From assembly GCF_020520425.1 (NCBI RefSeq), contig NC_079492.1:3906001-3970000 (forward strand): DNA of 64,000 nucleotides, in the 5' to 3' direction. This document shows positions 50,061 through 61,589 of the stretch, in pieces (position 1 is the first letter of the stretch; each line of letters starts with the position of its first letter). This DNA is from Spinacia oleracea. Lineage: Eukaryota > Streptophyta > Magnoliopsida > Caryophyllales > Amaranthaceae. The notes under the pieces were generated by a model. It worked only from the letters and a program-made list of their open reading frames with translations. It had not been told where the DNA came from and searched no databases. The position numbers and the translations under genes are program-made.

Positions 50061-53000
50061 TCAACCTAGTAAAAACTTTTCTATATAAGAAACATAATCT
50101 TCGTTGTTGTTGTTGTTGTTGTTGTTGTTGTTGAAACCTGCAACATCCATTGTTGGAAAGTCTGATGATGTCTCGATAAACTGTTGAACATTCACGTAGG
50201 AACTCCACTTGTTTTCCTCTGACAATAAGTCTCTTTCGAAATTAGCATCATCAGTAGTGGTAGTAGTAATAGCAGTCGTGTAATCAACATTCTTGTTGTT
50301 GAAATCCCAATCATCGATTTCTGACGAAAAATCGTCGAAATTAATCATGTTGAGTGTTTCATCAATATCTTTACCAGCATAATTAGCTTCCATAATCTCC
50401 TTATCATCTCCATTGACAATGCTAATCTTCATTGTTTCCTCTTCATAAGATGGCCTAATTGTTTCGTGTTGGGCCTCAACGACGTCGTTGTTAATGCAAA
50501 TCTTCTTGCTTCCCTCTAACATCATGCAATCTCCTTTTCTTTTCTTGTTCAAGATTGTGTTCGAATATCTCACACCATTCTCTTCTTTTTTCTCCACTTT
50601 CTTGTAAATATAGCATAATGCAATTATACTTTCCTGTTATTACAAATCAATTTAAATCCATTAATTAGTATCTCAACTCGTATAATTTTATATTTTTGGC
50701 ATTAAAAAGAAACTTTAAAAAAACGGTCATATATGCCAATCATGAAACATAAACTAGGCTTAATATTTGATGATAATTTTCTAACATGCGGATTATGGTG
50801 AACAATGAACATGTCAAATATTGTGTAATCTCGTATCATTCTCATTAATAACACACGTATATATAGTACAACTCAGTTACCTAAACCCTAGGTACACATT
50901 AGGTAACTTACCATAGTTAGGACTCTACAGAATATTCACAGAATAATATCTAATATCTTAACATATCTTAACATCCCCCCTCAAGGTGGAGCATGTAGAT
51001 CTCGAATGCCCATCTTGTTCAAAAAAAACTCAAATTGCGCCTTCCCCAACGCTTTGGTGAAGATATCTGCTAACTGAACCTTCGTCGACACGTACGACGG
51101 ACTGATGATCCCTTCCTTGATTGCATCTCGAATGAAATGACAATCTGACTCGATGTGTTTTGTCCTTTCATGGAACACCGGATTCTGTGCAATATGCAAC
51201 GCAGACTGACTGTCGCAATACATCCTCATGCCTTGGTCGTGTGTCACCCCCAAGTCGCGTAGTAGTTGTTTCAACCACTTCAACTCACACGTCAGAGCTG
51301 CCATCGATCGATATTCTGCCTCAGCAGACGACCGAGAAACAGTATGCTGTTTCTTGGTCTTCCAAGAAACTGGCGACATACCAAGTGACACAAACCATCC
51401 AGTCACCGACCGACGCGTCATTGGACACCCTGCCCAATCCGAGTCGCACCACCCCTCCAACTGCAACGCACTGTCCGACCGAAGTAGTATACCTTGACCC
51501 GGACACTTCTTCAAATATCTCACTACTCGCAAAGCTGCTTCCCAATGTGCCTCCTTTGGTGCTTGCATAAATTGAGATAGGACATGTACAGAGTAGGCAA
51601 CGTCTGGTCGCGTGACAGCCAAATAAACCAGACGTCCGATCAGACGCCTATACTGCTCACCGTCCGACAGGTCTGGCCCGTCTGCCAATGCCAACCTATG
51701 ATTCTGTTCCATGGGAAAGTCCACAGGCTTTGCTCCCAACAATCCGGCCTCTGAGATGATGTCGAGGGCATATTTTCTCTGACATACATAGAACCCTTGA
51801 CTACTTCGTGCCACCTCTAACCCAAGGAAGTACTTCAGAGCCCCGAGGTCTTTCATTTTAAAACACTCCTTCAAGTATGCCTTAAAACTCTCAAGCGCAA
51901 ACTTGTTATTGCCTGCGATAATCATGTCGTCCACATAAATGAGCACACTCAGCTGCAACGTACCTTTAGACAGAGTAAAGAGCGAATAATCGGACAGCGA
52001 CTGTCGAAATCCATAGTGCGTCAATGCCGTCGACAACTTCTGGAACCAACATCTAGGTGCTTGTTTCAACCCATACAACGACTTTCTCATTCGACACACT
52101 TTGTCAAAGTGATTCTTCTGGAATCCAGGAGGAATCTTCATATAGATCTCTTCCTCCAAGTCACCGTGCAAGAACGCATTGTGGACGTCCATCTGATGCA
52201 CGTCCCACTGTTTGACAGCTGCGACAGCTAGGAAAGTTCGAACTGTCGCCATCTTCGCGACGGGAGCAAATGTCTCATTATAATCCAACCCTTCCTCCTG
52301 ATGATTCCCTAAACATACCAATCGAGCCTTCAGTCTCAACAAATTCCCATCCTCATCACGCTTCTCAGTATACACCCATTTACTCCCCAGTGCTTTCTTC
52401 CCTTCCGGTAAATTTTCCAACGTCCATGTCCCCTGTTCCTCCAACGCGTCGATTTCAGCAGCCATTGCCTGACGCCACCCCTCATGCTGCATCGCTTGTT
52501 TAAAACTCTTAGGAACTTGCCCTTCTTGCAATGCTGCTATATAATGCCTGTGCTTTGACGAAAAACGCTCATAATTAACAAAATATGTGATAGGATAAGG
52601 AGTACCTGAGAGTGATGACGCCGTAGGTGTTTTGTCGGAAGTACTATATTTTTCCCGTATTGTATGTATCACACAGTCTTTCAGCTTTGTCGACGGAAAC
52701 TTCGCACGCTTCCCCCTTCCTAACTCCGTATCCTCCACACACTGCCTTGTCTCACTCTCGTCACTACCCGTCGTCTCCTCTACACCTGTCTGTGAGGAGA
52801 CGACGTCTGAATCCACTCGACTAGGTGTTTCATGTTGTTGTTCCTCCCTCACAGGCGACGACACTCCCCTGTCGTCGCCACTGGTCAATGACACCCCCTC
52901 ATCAGCTCCCGGATGCGACAACACTCCCTCAGTATCACCTGTAGGCGGCGACACCCCAGCAGTATCACCTGCAGGCGACGACACGGTCTCAGGACCCGTA

Positions 53001-56000
53001 GTCCCACTCTCATCCAAACTCCAATGGTCAATCCCCCCATGACCATCATGCACCAGTGGCAACACATCCGATTCATCTACAAAAGGAAACGTCCCTTCAT
53101 GAAACTTGACATCCCGTGAGACGAAGAACTCATGTGTCTCTAGATCATAAAGTTGCCATCCCTTCCTGCCAAACGGATAACCCAAAAACACACATCGGCG
53201 ACTCCGAGACTCAAACTTATCCCCTTTACACCGGAGATTATATGCATAACACAGACACCCAAACACGCGGATAGGCACATACGATGGTGGTTTACCAAAC
53301 AACATCTCATAAGGTGTTTTATTGTCAAGGATCGGGGTAGGTGTACGGTTTATCAAGTAACAGGCGGCCAAAATACATTCCCCCCAAAATGTTATTGGAA
53401 GATTTCCTTGAAAACGTAACGCCCTCCCAACATTCAAAATATGTTGGTGTTTTCTCTCGGCTCTCCCATTTTGTTGAGGCGTCCCAACACACGACGACTC
53501 AAACAGAATCCCATGTTGACGAAAATAATTTTGTAAGCAATTGAATTCAGTACCATTATCACTGCGTACTACTCGAAGGGATCTATTAAACTGACACTTA
53601 ATCATGGCAACAAAATTAAGAAATGTCGATGCAACTTCCATTTTATTACTCAGTAAATAAATCCACACACCTCTAGAATAATCGTCAACAATGGTAAAAA
53701 AATACTTTGCCCCACAAGACGAGGGAGTCTTGTAGGGTCCCCATAAATCAAGATGAACCAATTCAAATGTGCGACTAGCACGACTAACACTAACTGGAAA
53801 ACTCTCCCTACATTGTCTCGCCCGCGGACATACATCACAAATTGTTTTATTCTTCCCAATCTTATGACTCACATGAGGAAGTAACTGCAACACTTTTTCC
53901 GACGGATGCCCCATCCGTTGATGCCACAAGTCGACCACACACTCCACTGCTAGCACACGAACCTTTGGAGCCCCACGGAAAAAATATAGTCCTTCCTGTC
54001 GATCACCTACGCCAATCACCATCCTCGTCGAGCGGTCCTGAAGAACACACATTTTGTTAGTAAATTGAGCAGCACAATGTAATTCGTCACTTAATTGAGT
54101 TACAGAAATTAAATTGCAGTTCAATTTAGGCACAAATAGAACATTATCGAGCACGAAACCATCCTCCAAGACCACCGAACCATATTGGTTTGAATTTGCA
54201 GGTTGACCGTCCGGCAACACAACCTGTTGATTTCTTGATGTCTTGATATTTCTCAGGATTGAAATATCACCCGTCACATGACGTGATGCCCCACTGTCAA
54301 CAATCCATCGTAAATCAAGATTACCTTGCAACTTGTTTGAAGGTCGTGACAAGATGTCAACTATTTGCTGGACTTGCTCCTTCGTCACCCCAACAAGCTC
54401 ATGATTGGTTGTCGTCACTGCACCCTGCGATCCGTCTCCACTCGTCACAGTGGTTGTCGCCCCTCCTGTGGCATTGCTCACGACATTGGCACGAGCGACA
54501 CCACTGGTCGACGACGCTGCCCCACGAGCTACTCTGCCTCCTCTAATCGACGTCCTGCCTCCTCGACCAGGCCCTCGTCCACCTCGTTTCTTCTCATCCC
54601 ACCATTCAGGAAATCCAATCAGCTGATAACAAGTTTCTTCCTCATGACCCTCACGATTGCAATGACCACAAAATCTGCCACTGACATCTCCCGACCTCGA
54701 CCGAGCCTTAGTCTCGACCTTGAACGCCATGACACTCTCCGGACCTCTCGCAGCCTTGGCGCGCATGGTCTCGGTATTCATAACCGTCTGGTACGCCTCG
54801 TCGAGTCCTGGCAACGGCGATCGTGCTAACAGTTGTGCACGAATGGCTTCATAGTGATCATCCAGGCCAATTAGGAAATAGTGCAGACGATCTTCATCGT
54901 GAATGTCCCCCACCTGCTTCGCTATATTACACGTACAACCCGCACATACACACCTGGGAACTCGTGCATACTGTACGTACTCCTTCCATACCTTCGACAA
55001 GCGGCCATAGTACTCCATGACGCCCTCAGACGTGCCCTGCTTGCAACCACTCAGAGCCATCTTAATATGGCAGACCCTGGTGCCCGACACGACGCAGTAC
55101 CGCGTCCTCAAATGACTCCACAACTCGTGAGCAATATCAAAGTCCTCCAGATTCGAACGCAAACTCTCGTCAATGGTGTTTGTGATCCAAGACACCACCA
55201 TCGAATTGACCGCAATCCAATGTTTCATCTTCGTCTCGTCCGTAATGGGCTCCTTCACAGACCCATCAAGAAAACCAAATTTGAATTTTGAAATCATCGA
55301 GCGACGAACCGCTTTGGCCCACTCATCGTAGTTCGACGCTCCTCGAAGTTTTACAGGGGTGATGACAATACCGGGGCCGTCACCTGACCCAAGATAGTAG
55401 TCCAGATCGACGGCGGCGGCGATTGTCTTTTGTGGTGGCTCCTCGTCATTACCCATTGTTATGCCCTAGGAATTTGTAACTCCTCAGAACGCAGTACTCA
55501 ACAAGCGAAGGAATTCGCTGTTCTCAAACTCTCTCAAACTCGTGCGGAAAAAAAATCTAGGGTTTTTAACCTAGGCTCTTGATACCATGTCAAATATTGT
55601 GTAATCTCGTATCATTCTCATTAATAACACACGTATATATAGTACAACTCAGTTACCTAAACCCTAGGTACACATTAGGTAACTTACCATAGTTAGGACT
55701 CTACAGAATATTCACAGAATAATATCTAATATCTTAACATATCTTAACAGAACATCATACACCTTAATAACACTAGTACATAACTAAAAGAATATTGGCT
55801 AAACACAAACATCAACAAAACCAATTAAAAAAAGAATATTGGCTAAACACAAACATCAACAAAACCAATTAACCAAACGTCTACACCAAACGATCGAACA
55901 ACATAAACATAAATAATGATAATCAATATATATAATCATCTAACCAACAAAAATATACTCCGTATAATTCAAGAAAGCTAAAGAAATACATATGTAGTAA

Positions 56001-57230
56001 TCATAATCAAAATACTAATATAACCAACAAAACAAAAATATATAATTCGAGAAAGCTAATTAAAGAAATACATATGTAGTAATCATAATCAAAATTATAA
56101 TCTAACAAACAAATAAAAAATATATAATTCAAGAAATATAAGTATAATTCAAGAAAACTAAAGAATACACATGTAGTAATAATCTACGTACTGTAGTTCT
56201 AAAATTAACAACCAACAAAACAAAAATCTCTATTATATAAAGGAACAGCTGAGGTTAATTTGGTAATAACACTTTTCGTGTCCCCAATCAAAATTACCAA
56301 AATACCCTTCCTTCGTTGATTATCGTGCTGAGCGACTAAACTAAACTACCCTAACCCTTCCTCCCTCCCGTTTTCTATCTCCTTCCTCTGTGTTTTTCCT
56401 TCGATCCTCTTCATCTTCTTCGATCTTCTCCCTCTAATCCTCTTCCACCAAATCCCATCCTCCATTCTAAACCCTAAATATTTCGTCTCTCTTTCACCGC
56501 ACACACACAGTCTCTCTCCTCCCGTATAATGCAAGAAAGATAAAGAAATACATATCGATATACTCCGTATGTAGTAATAATTTATGTAATTCTCGAATTA
56601 AACAACCAGCAAAACAAAAATATAAGTATAATTAATTCAAGAAAGCTAAAAATTACAAATGTCTACGTAGTATTAATTAAAGAACGAGTAACAATAAAAA
56701 CAAGTACGGAGATCTCGAATTGAACTTACATTATTGATATTTTTGCAGTTTTGGGATAGGGCTACGTCCTTGATATAATCTTTATCCGCCAAATATTCAT
56801 GCATGATCCAAGAAACCCTAGAATCTTTGCATGGATTATTTTGAAATTTGAATTGTCTGCTTGAACCAACTCTTCTCTTCTTCCCTTCAATCTCCACTAA
56901 GCAATCAATCGTTTGACTGTGACTCGTCCATTTTCCTTTTCTGGCTATTTCTCTTTTTATATTCTTACCGGATCCTTTACACTTAGTGAAAAAGTAGAAT
57001 TCTGTCTGTTCTGAGCCTTCGAATATCTCTTCAGGAGTCTTATTTTCATAAAGATTGATGTCTGACACAAAATCTTGGTAGGTAAGTAATGATTCGAGAC
57101 CGAAAAGTAACCTTTGAGGAAGAAAATAAGTGAATATTTCTGGAGGTGTGGGTTGAAAAACGAAGCCGGGTAACGGTGATAATGGTGATGGAAGAGAGGT
57201 CGTCATGTTTATGGAATTTGGTTGAGTCAT
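50061..57230 (-). CDS. Divergent NAC-domain transcription factor
   Basis: Exons 57230-56730 and 50633-50061 join across an intron of 6096 bp (AAT|GTAAGT...AACAG|GAA) to give 357 residues. The NAC fold is visible: LPGFVFQPTPPEIFTYFL (subdomain A, usually LPPGFRFHPTDEELV), then INLYENKTPEEIF, EFYFFTK, RKGKWTSHSQTIDCLVEIEG, GKKRRVG and SWIMHEYLADK. The last subdomain, ALCYIYKK, is reached only after splicing. Compared with typical members there is an insertion of about 20 residues before it, and subdomain A has lost the usual Arg. The C-terminal half is acidic, with a run of ten Asn coded by a GTT/AAC repeat at 50103-50132, and looks like an activation region. A role as a nuclear DNA-binding regulator is inferred from the family. 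Most of the intron is a young Copia element; transcription may be reduced or altered. Confidence 0.78.
50812..55749 (-). mobile_element. Complete Copia element with identical LTRs, inside the NAC intron
   Basis: The two 162 bp LTRs (50812-50973 and 55588-55749) look identical base for base. A 5-bp duplication GAACA lies at 50807-50811 and 55750-55754. The primer-binding site (TGGTATCAAGAGCC on the minus strand) adjoins the right LTR and a GGAGGGGGG polypurine tract adjoins the left. Total length is 4938 bp, with a single uninterrupted gag-pol frame. Short LTRs and this size fit the Ale/Retrofit lineage. It lies on the same strand as NAC transcription. Confidence 0.97.
50981..55456 (-). CDS. 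Copia gag-pol polyprotein, intact
   Basis: The 1491-residue frame carries, in order: a gag domain (about 30-250); a CCHC zinc knuckle from Cys263 (CGHCNREGHEEETC); an aspartic protease with WIVDSGASRHVTGD (about 388); a GAG-pre-integrase HQRMGHPSEKV; integrase with DLWGPYKTPS and VRSDNGTEF; a variable acidic region with repeats of the type SPAGDTAGVSPPTGDT; reverse transcriptase with NETFAPVAKMATVR and YVDDMIIAGN; and RNase H with WCDSDWAGCP and [12 protein letters not shown]. All catalytic motifs are present and no stop interrupts, so it may still encode working proteins. The plus-strand frames across this interval are shadows. Confidence 0.97.
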   Translation of the reverse strand: MGNDEEPPQKTIAAAVDLDYYLGSGDGPGIVITPVKLRGASNYDEWAKAVRRSMISKFKFGFLDGSVKEPITDETKMKHWIAVNSMVVSWITNTIDESLRSNLEDFDIAHELWSHLRTRYCVVSGTRVCHIKMALSGCKQGTSEGVMEYYGRLSKVWKEYVQYARVPRCVCAGCTCNIAKQVGDIHDEDRLHYFLIGLDDHYEAIRAQLLARSPLPGLDEAYQTVMNTETMRAKAARGPESVMAFKVETKARSRSGDVSGRFCGHCNREGHEEETCYQLIGFPEWWDEKKRGGRGPGRGGRTSIRGGRVARGAASSTSGVARANVVSNATGGATTTVTSGDGSQGAVTTTNHELVGVTKEQVQQIVDILSRPSNKLQGNLDLRWIVDSGASRHVTGDISILRNIKTSRNQQVVLPDGQPANSNQYGSVVLEDGFVLDNVLFVPKLNCNLISVTQLSDELHCAAQFTNKMCVLQDRSTRMVIGVGDRQEGLYFFRGAPKVRVLAVECVVDLWHQRMGHPSEKVLQLLPHVSHKIGKNKTICDVCPRARQCRESFPVSVSRASRTFELVHLDLWGPYKTPSSCGAKYFFTIVDDYSRGVWIYLLSNKMEVASTFLNFVAMIKCQFNRSLRVVRSDNGTEFNCLQNYFRQHGILFESSCVGTPQQNGRAERKHQHILNVGRALRFQGNLPITFWGECILAACYLINRTPTPILDNKTPYEMLFGKPPSYVPIRVFGCLCYAYNLRCKGDKFESRSRRCVFLGYPFGRKGWQLYDLETHEFFVSRDVKFHEGTFPFVDESDVLPLVHDGHGGIDHWSLDESGTTGPETVSSPAGDTAGVSPPTGDTEGVLSHPGADEGVSLTSGDDRGVSSPVREEQQHETPSRVDSDVVSSQTGVEETTGSDESETRQCVEDTELGRGKRAKFPSTKLKDCVIHTIREKYSTSDKTPTASSLSGTPYPITYFVNYERFSSKHRHYIAALQEGQVPKSFKQAMQHEGWRQAMAAEIDALEEQGTWTLENLPEGKKALGSKWVYTEKRDEDGNLLRLKARLVCLGNHQEEGLDYNETFAPVAKMATVRTFLAVAAVKQWDVHQMDVHNAFLHGDLEEEIYMKIPPGFQKNHFDKVCRMRKSLYGLKQAPRCWFQKLSTALTHYGFRQSLSDYSLFTLSKGTLQLSVLIYVDDMIIAGNNKFALESFKAYLKECFKMKDLGALKYFLGLEVARSSQGFYVCQRKYALDIISEAGLLGAKPVDFPMEQNHRLALADGPDLSDGEQYRRLIGRLVYLAVTRPDVAYSVHVLSQFMQAPKEAHWEAALRVVRYLKKCPGQGILLRSDSALQLEGWCDSDWAGCPMTRRSVTGWFVSLGMSPVSWKTKKQHTVSRSSAEAEYRSMAALTCELKWLKQLLRDLGVTHDQGMRMYCDSQSALHIAQNPVFHERTKHIESDCHFIRDAIKEGIISPSYVSTKVQLADIFTKALGKAQFEFFLNKMGIRDLHAPP
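55781..56225. repeat. Tandem repeats in the NAC intron
   Basis: GAATATTGGCTAAACACAAA plus CATCAACAAAACCAATTAA occurs twice in direct succession (55790-55873). Further right, AAAGAAATACATATGTAGTA with ATATATAATTC(A/G)AGAAA recurs three times, with diverged forms to 56700. Confidence 0.75.
56227..56540 (+). mobile_element. Possible Helitron 5' end and inserted DNA in the NAC intron
   Basis: TCTCTATTATATAAAGGAAC after an A is a good Helitron-style start, and the CT-rich sequence that follows breaks the local repeat pattern, which resumes at about 56530. No hairpin or CTRR end was found, so the assignment is weak. Confidence 0.3.
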
Positions 57231-57368
57231 GGTAAAGATGAAGGAATTAAATTTCGATCGATCTTGATGAGATGAGACAATGTAGTATAGTACGGACTAC
57301 TACAATTTCTCACTAATTTGATTTTGTTGTTCTAATTAATTAAGTAATTAACCTAATTAGGGTACGTA

Positions 57369-57376
57369 TATTTATA
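57369..57376 (-). promoter_or_regulatory. TATA box of the NAC gene
   Basis: TATAAATA on the minus strand lies about 140 bp before the ATG at 57230. Confidence 0.45.
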
Positions 57377-57722
57377 CAAGAGTAATGCCTTTATAATCAA
57401 GAAATTAAATATAATGTTATCAGATTATATCTCTTAGTGTTTGTTACCATGTAGAAGTGTTAATTATGGTATGTTTTAAGATAACAAAAGTTGTAATAGA
57501 ACATTCTAGATGTATTTACAGTTTGACTTAGATCCCAAAACACAATTTTAACCACTAGTATATATCTAAAAGATGTAAAAGGTTAATTTAAACTAAATTT
57601 AATTTCTACTGAGATGTAATTAATAATTAAGATGGATTACGCATTAATTAATTTGTTACGGAGTAATATGTAATACGTAATACACACCGAGTAATATGTA
57701 TTACTCCCGTAGTATTACTGTA

Positions 57723-58808
57723 CTAGATTTTAGCCCGTGCGATGCACGGATTCTATTAAATTGTTAAGTTAAAATAAAACTCCTATATACTAACTACTAT
57801 ATTTTATATATTATATTAGATTAGATTAGTTTTGGATTTTGGATTGAATTTCAATTTAGATTTATTTTTTAATTATTAGAGTGTTTGATTTTGGATAAAA
57901 TTGTATATGCGTAATATAATAATTAATTAATAAAAATTATACATGACACCTAATTATTTATCTACATGACACTCGATTTTTTTAATTCAAAAATATTCAA
58001 AATCTTATTTTTCATATGTCGAAACCATTTTTCTACAGGGCACTCTAATATTGGATTATTGTTTGATTTTGGATTGAATTTTCTTAGATTAGTGTTTGAT
58101 TTTGGATGAATTTTATTTTAGATTTTTATTTTCTAATTATTAGAGTGTTTGATTTTGGTTGGAATTGTATATATTAGTAATTAATTAATTAATTCATATA
58201 TTTATGTGAGACTTAATAAATTATCTACGTGTCACTCGATTTTTTAATTTTAAAAATAAATTAGAAATCTTCTTTTTTATTGTCCTTTATGAGATATTTT
58301 TCCATCAAAATAAAATATGATCTCGCGAGATTTATTTTTGGTTAATTCTATCAGCATCTTTCCTAAAATCTTCATGTGGTGAATTTGTTTCAAAAGTAAC
58401 ATAAACTTATATGAACTCTTGGTAGCAATTTCGTTCAACAAATGTCTATCCTTATCGTTTTTATAATCATCTCTACTTTATAATCTATATGGAGTGATCT
58501 GTACAATGCATCGTAAATATATAAAATTTGTTAGCTAAAATCTTTAAACGTGAAATTTGTAAACGTGATTTAAATTTGTTTAAATTTGTTAATTATTTAC
58601 GTGGAACCCGATTTTTTTAATTCAAAAATAAATTAGAAATTTTATATTTCATTGGCCGGAATCAATAGTAATTATTTACGTGGCATCCGATTTTTTTAAT
58701 TCAAAAATAAATTAGAAATCTTATTTTTCATTGGCCGAAACTATTAGTAATCCTAGATGGCGCTCTAATATTTCAGCAAATATGCCTCCTTTATATATGT
58801 ATATTAGA
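57723..58808 (-). mobile_element. Non-autonomous Helitron, 1.1 kb, with internal repeats
   Basis: On the minus strand it starts TCTAATATACATATATAAAG after host A and ends with hairpin CCGTGC-ATC-GCACGG, then CTAG and host T. Inside, four diverged units of about 85 bp share CGATTTTTTTAATTCAAAAA and TCTTATTTTTCAT (near 57970, 58220, 58610 and 58690). No coding sequence is seen. Confidence 0.8.
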
Positions 58809-58925
58809 TTCGAGCCGTATTGGATAATATTGGTCTCATATATTGGCAGGATTTGTTAGTTTGTATGCCATGCTTTCCAAAATTAAAACATCTTCGAGGG
58901 TACATGGATGAGCTCGAGTTGCTAG

Positions 58926-59118
58926 TAGAGCTGTTAAAAATTGATCCGACTCGAAAACCAGACCTGAAATGACCGAATCCGTTACCAATCATGATCCGAC
59001 ATGATCCGACCGATCTTGACCTGCACCCGAGTGATAAAGTGACCCGACCTAATTATAACCCGAGATCCGAAAAGACCCGATCCGGACCCGACTCGGTGAG
59101 CTGTTTTGTACAGCTCTA
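58926..59118. mobile_element. hAT-like MITE with GACCCGA repeats
   Basis: This 193 bp element has TAGAGCTGTTAAAAA at the left and, inverted, TAGAGCTGTACAAAA at the right. Flanking octamers GTTGCTAG and ATTGCTAG match at 7 of 8. The body is rich in GATCCGA and GACCCGA. Confidence 0.8.
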
Positions 59119-59327
59119 ATTGCTAGCTTACATTTTGAGTAATGCTAATGTTTTGAAAGTGCATGCTTGACAGTTGACTTGACATCCATCTTCGTATTGA
59201 GGGTGAAACTAAAGAAGCTCAGGTATTCAAAGAACGTAAATTCCAAGGAGATCCTCAACTTGTGAGATTATGTTCAAAGGTCACTATGTGAGATCATCAT
59301 GAAAATATAAAATGACTATATTACATA

Positions 59328-59587
59328 CTCTCTCTGTCCCTTAATGCTCGCACCGTTTTGACTTTTTGCACTATTCACATAATATAATTTGACCCTATTT
59401 TAATTTTAGTATATGAAAACAAATGTTGGTATATAATATATTGTTGGCTTCATCTTAATATATATTTTCAAAATATTAATATTTTTATAAGTTTTTATAA
59501 TATGTTGTTAAAGATATTGATGGTCAAAGATGTGCATTGGCAAGTGTGTCCAGTCGAAACGGTGCGAGTATTAAGGGACGGAGGGAG
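59328..59587. mobile_element. Stowaway-like MITE, 260 bp
   Basis: CTCTCTCTGTCCCTTAATGC to TATTAAGGGACGGAGGGAG, with TA at both ends. It belongs to the same family as 41666-41920 and 42231-42480. Confidence 0.85.
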
Positions 59588-59726
59588 TATATTGCTTATT
59601 GACAAATAATATTTAATCTCGTGCCTTCTCATTAATTCACATTGAATATATATTACACGGGGAAGGGTAATTAGGTCACTCCGTATATATTACAATATAT
59701 ATATTAATATAACAAACTCCGTATAT

Positions 59727-61589
59727 CTATCGTAACATCCCCCTCAAGGTGGAGCATGACGATCTCGAATACCCATCTTGTTTAAAAAAAAACTCAAATT
59801 GCGCCTTCCCCAATGCTTTAGTGAAAATATCTGCTAACTGAACCTTCGTTGACACATACGAAGGACAGATAATCCCCTCCTTGATCGCATCCCTAATAAA
59901 ATGACAATCTGACTCAATATGTTTTGTCCGCTCATGAAACACCGGGTTCTGTGCAATGTGCAATGCAGACTGACTATCACAAAACATACTCATACCTTAC
60001 TTGTGCGATACTCCTAAATCTCGCAGTAGTTGCTTCAACCATTTCAATTCATAAGTCAAAGTAGCCATGGAACGGTATTCCGCCTCTGCAGACGAACGAG
60101 AAACGGTATGTTGTTTCTTGGTCTTCCACGACACCGGAGACAGACCAAGTAACACAAACCAACCAGTCAACAGACAACTCGCCCAATCCGAGTCACATCA
60201 TCCCTCCAACTGTAAGGCACTGTCAGAACGAAGTAGAATACCTTGATCCGGACACTTTTTCAAGTACCGCACCACACGTAGAGCCGCTTCCCAATGCTCC
60301 TCTTTTGGTGCCTGCATGAACTGTGACAAAATATGTACAGAATATGCCAAATCCGGTCGAGTAACAGCCAAATAAATCAAACGCCCAATCAAGCGTCTAT
60401 ACTTCTCACCATCTGCCAAGTCTGCTCCGTCTGCTAGCCCTAGTTTATGATTTTGCTCCATCGGAAAGTCCGCAGGTTTTGCACCTAACAATCCAGTCTC
60501 CGAAATAATATCCAGAGCATATTTCCTCTGACAAATATAAAATCCATGACTACTACGGGCTACCTCCAAGCCTAGAAAATATTTCAAAGCCCCCAGATCT
60601 TTCATTTTAAAACACTCACTTAAGTATGCTTTAAAACTCTCAAGCGCAAATTTATTATTTCCTACGATAATCATATCGTCAACATAAATAAGCACACTCA
60701 GCTGCAACTTACCCCTGGAAAGAGTAAACAATGAATAATCAGACAAAGATTGTTGAAATCCATAATGTTTCAGTGCCGTAGACAACTTCTCAAACAAACA
60801 CCGAGGAGCCTGTTTCAACCCATACAACGATTTTCTCATCCGGCACACTTTCTCGGAGTTATTCTTCTGAAATCCAGGAGGAATCTTCATATAAATATCT
60901 TCCTCTAAATCTCCGTGCAAAAACGCGTTATGTACATCCGTCTGATGCACTTCCCAATCCTTAACAGCTGCAACGGCTAAGAAAGTCCGAACTGTCGCCA
61001 TTTTTGCTATTGGTGCAAATGTCTCATTATAATCCAACCCTTCCTCCTGATGATTTCCAAGACAGACTAACCTGGCTTTTAGACGAAGCAGATTCCCATC
61101 TTCATCTCTTTTCTCAGTATAGACCCATTTCCTACCAAGGGCCTTCTTTCCTGCCGACAAATTCTCTAATGTCCAAGTACCCTGTTCTTCAAGTGCCTCA
61201 ATCTCAGCTGCCATTGCTTTCCTCCAACCCGCATGCTGCATAGCCTGTTTGAATGTTTTAGGTGCCTTTTTTTCCTGTAATGCTGCAATAAAATTTCTGT
61301 GTTTTGACGAAAAACGTTCATAATTAACAAAATATGTGATAGGATAAGGAGTACTTGAGGAGGATGTTGCCGTAGATGAGTTTTCAGGAGTACTATATTT
61401 TTTCCGTATTGTGTGCGTCACGAAATTCGTTAACTTTGAAGACGGAAACTTTGTACGCTTCCCCCTACCCAACTCCGTATCATCCTCCGACATCTCCGTA
61501 CATCTCTCACTATCACTCATCACCATACTCCGTTGCGTGCTCGCTTCTGTCCTCGCTAGACACGGAGTATGCTCCACATTCTGCCCCAA
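59727..61589 (-). pseudogene. RT-RNase H part of the decayed Copia polyprotein
   Basis: The frame 61589-60198 is open for 463 codons and includes NETFAPIAKMATVRTF and YVDDMIIVGN of the reverse transcriptase. In RNase H the Trp of WCDSDW is replaced by a TGA stop at about 60198, a short deletion follows, and a TAA stop occurs near 60000 before the final piece (59993-59727). It is close to the intact copy but cannot yield a full protein. Confidence 0.88.

Noticed and set aside
51160..55291. Many plus-strand open frames of 60-154 codons
   Set aside because: They are antisense shadows of the intact Copia gag-pol frame, whose GC-richer codons leave few stops on the other strand.
56346..56534. 62-codon minus-strand frame
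   Set aside because: It is the complement of a CT-rich, leader-like tract in inserted intron DNA; no known domain.
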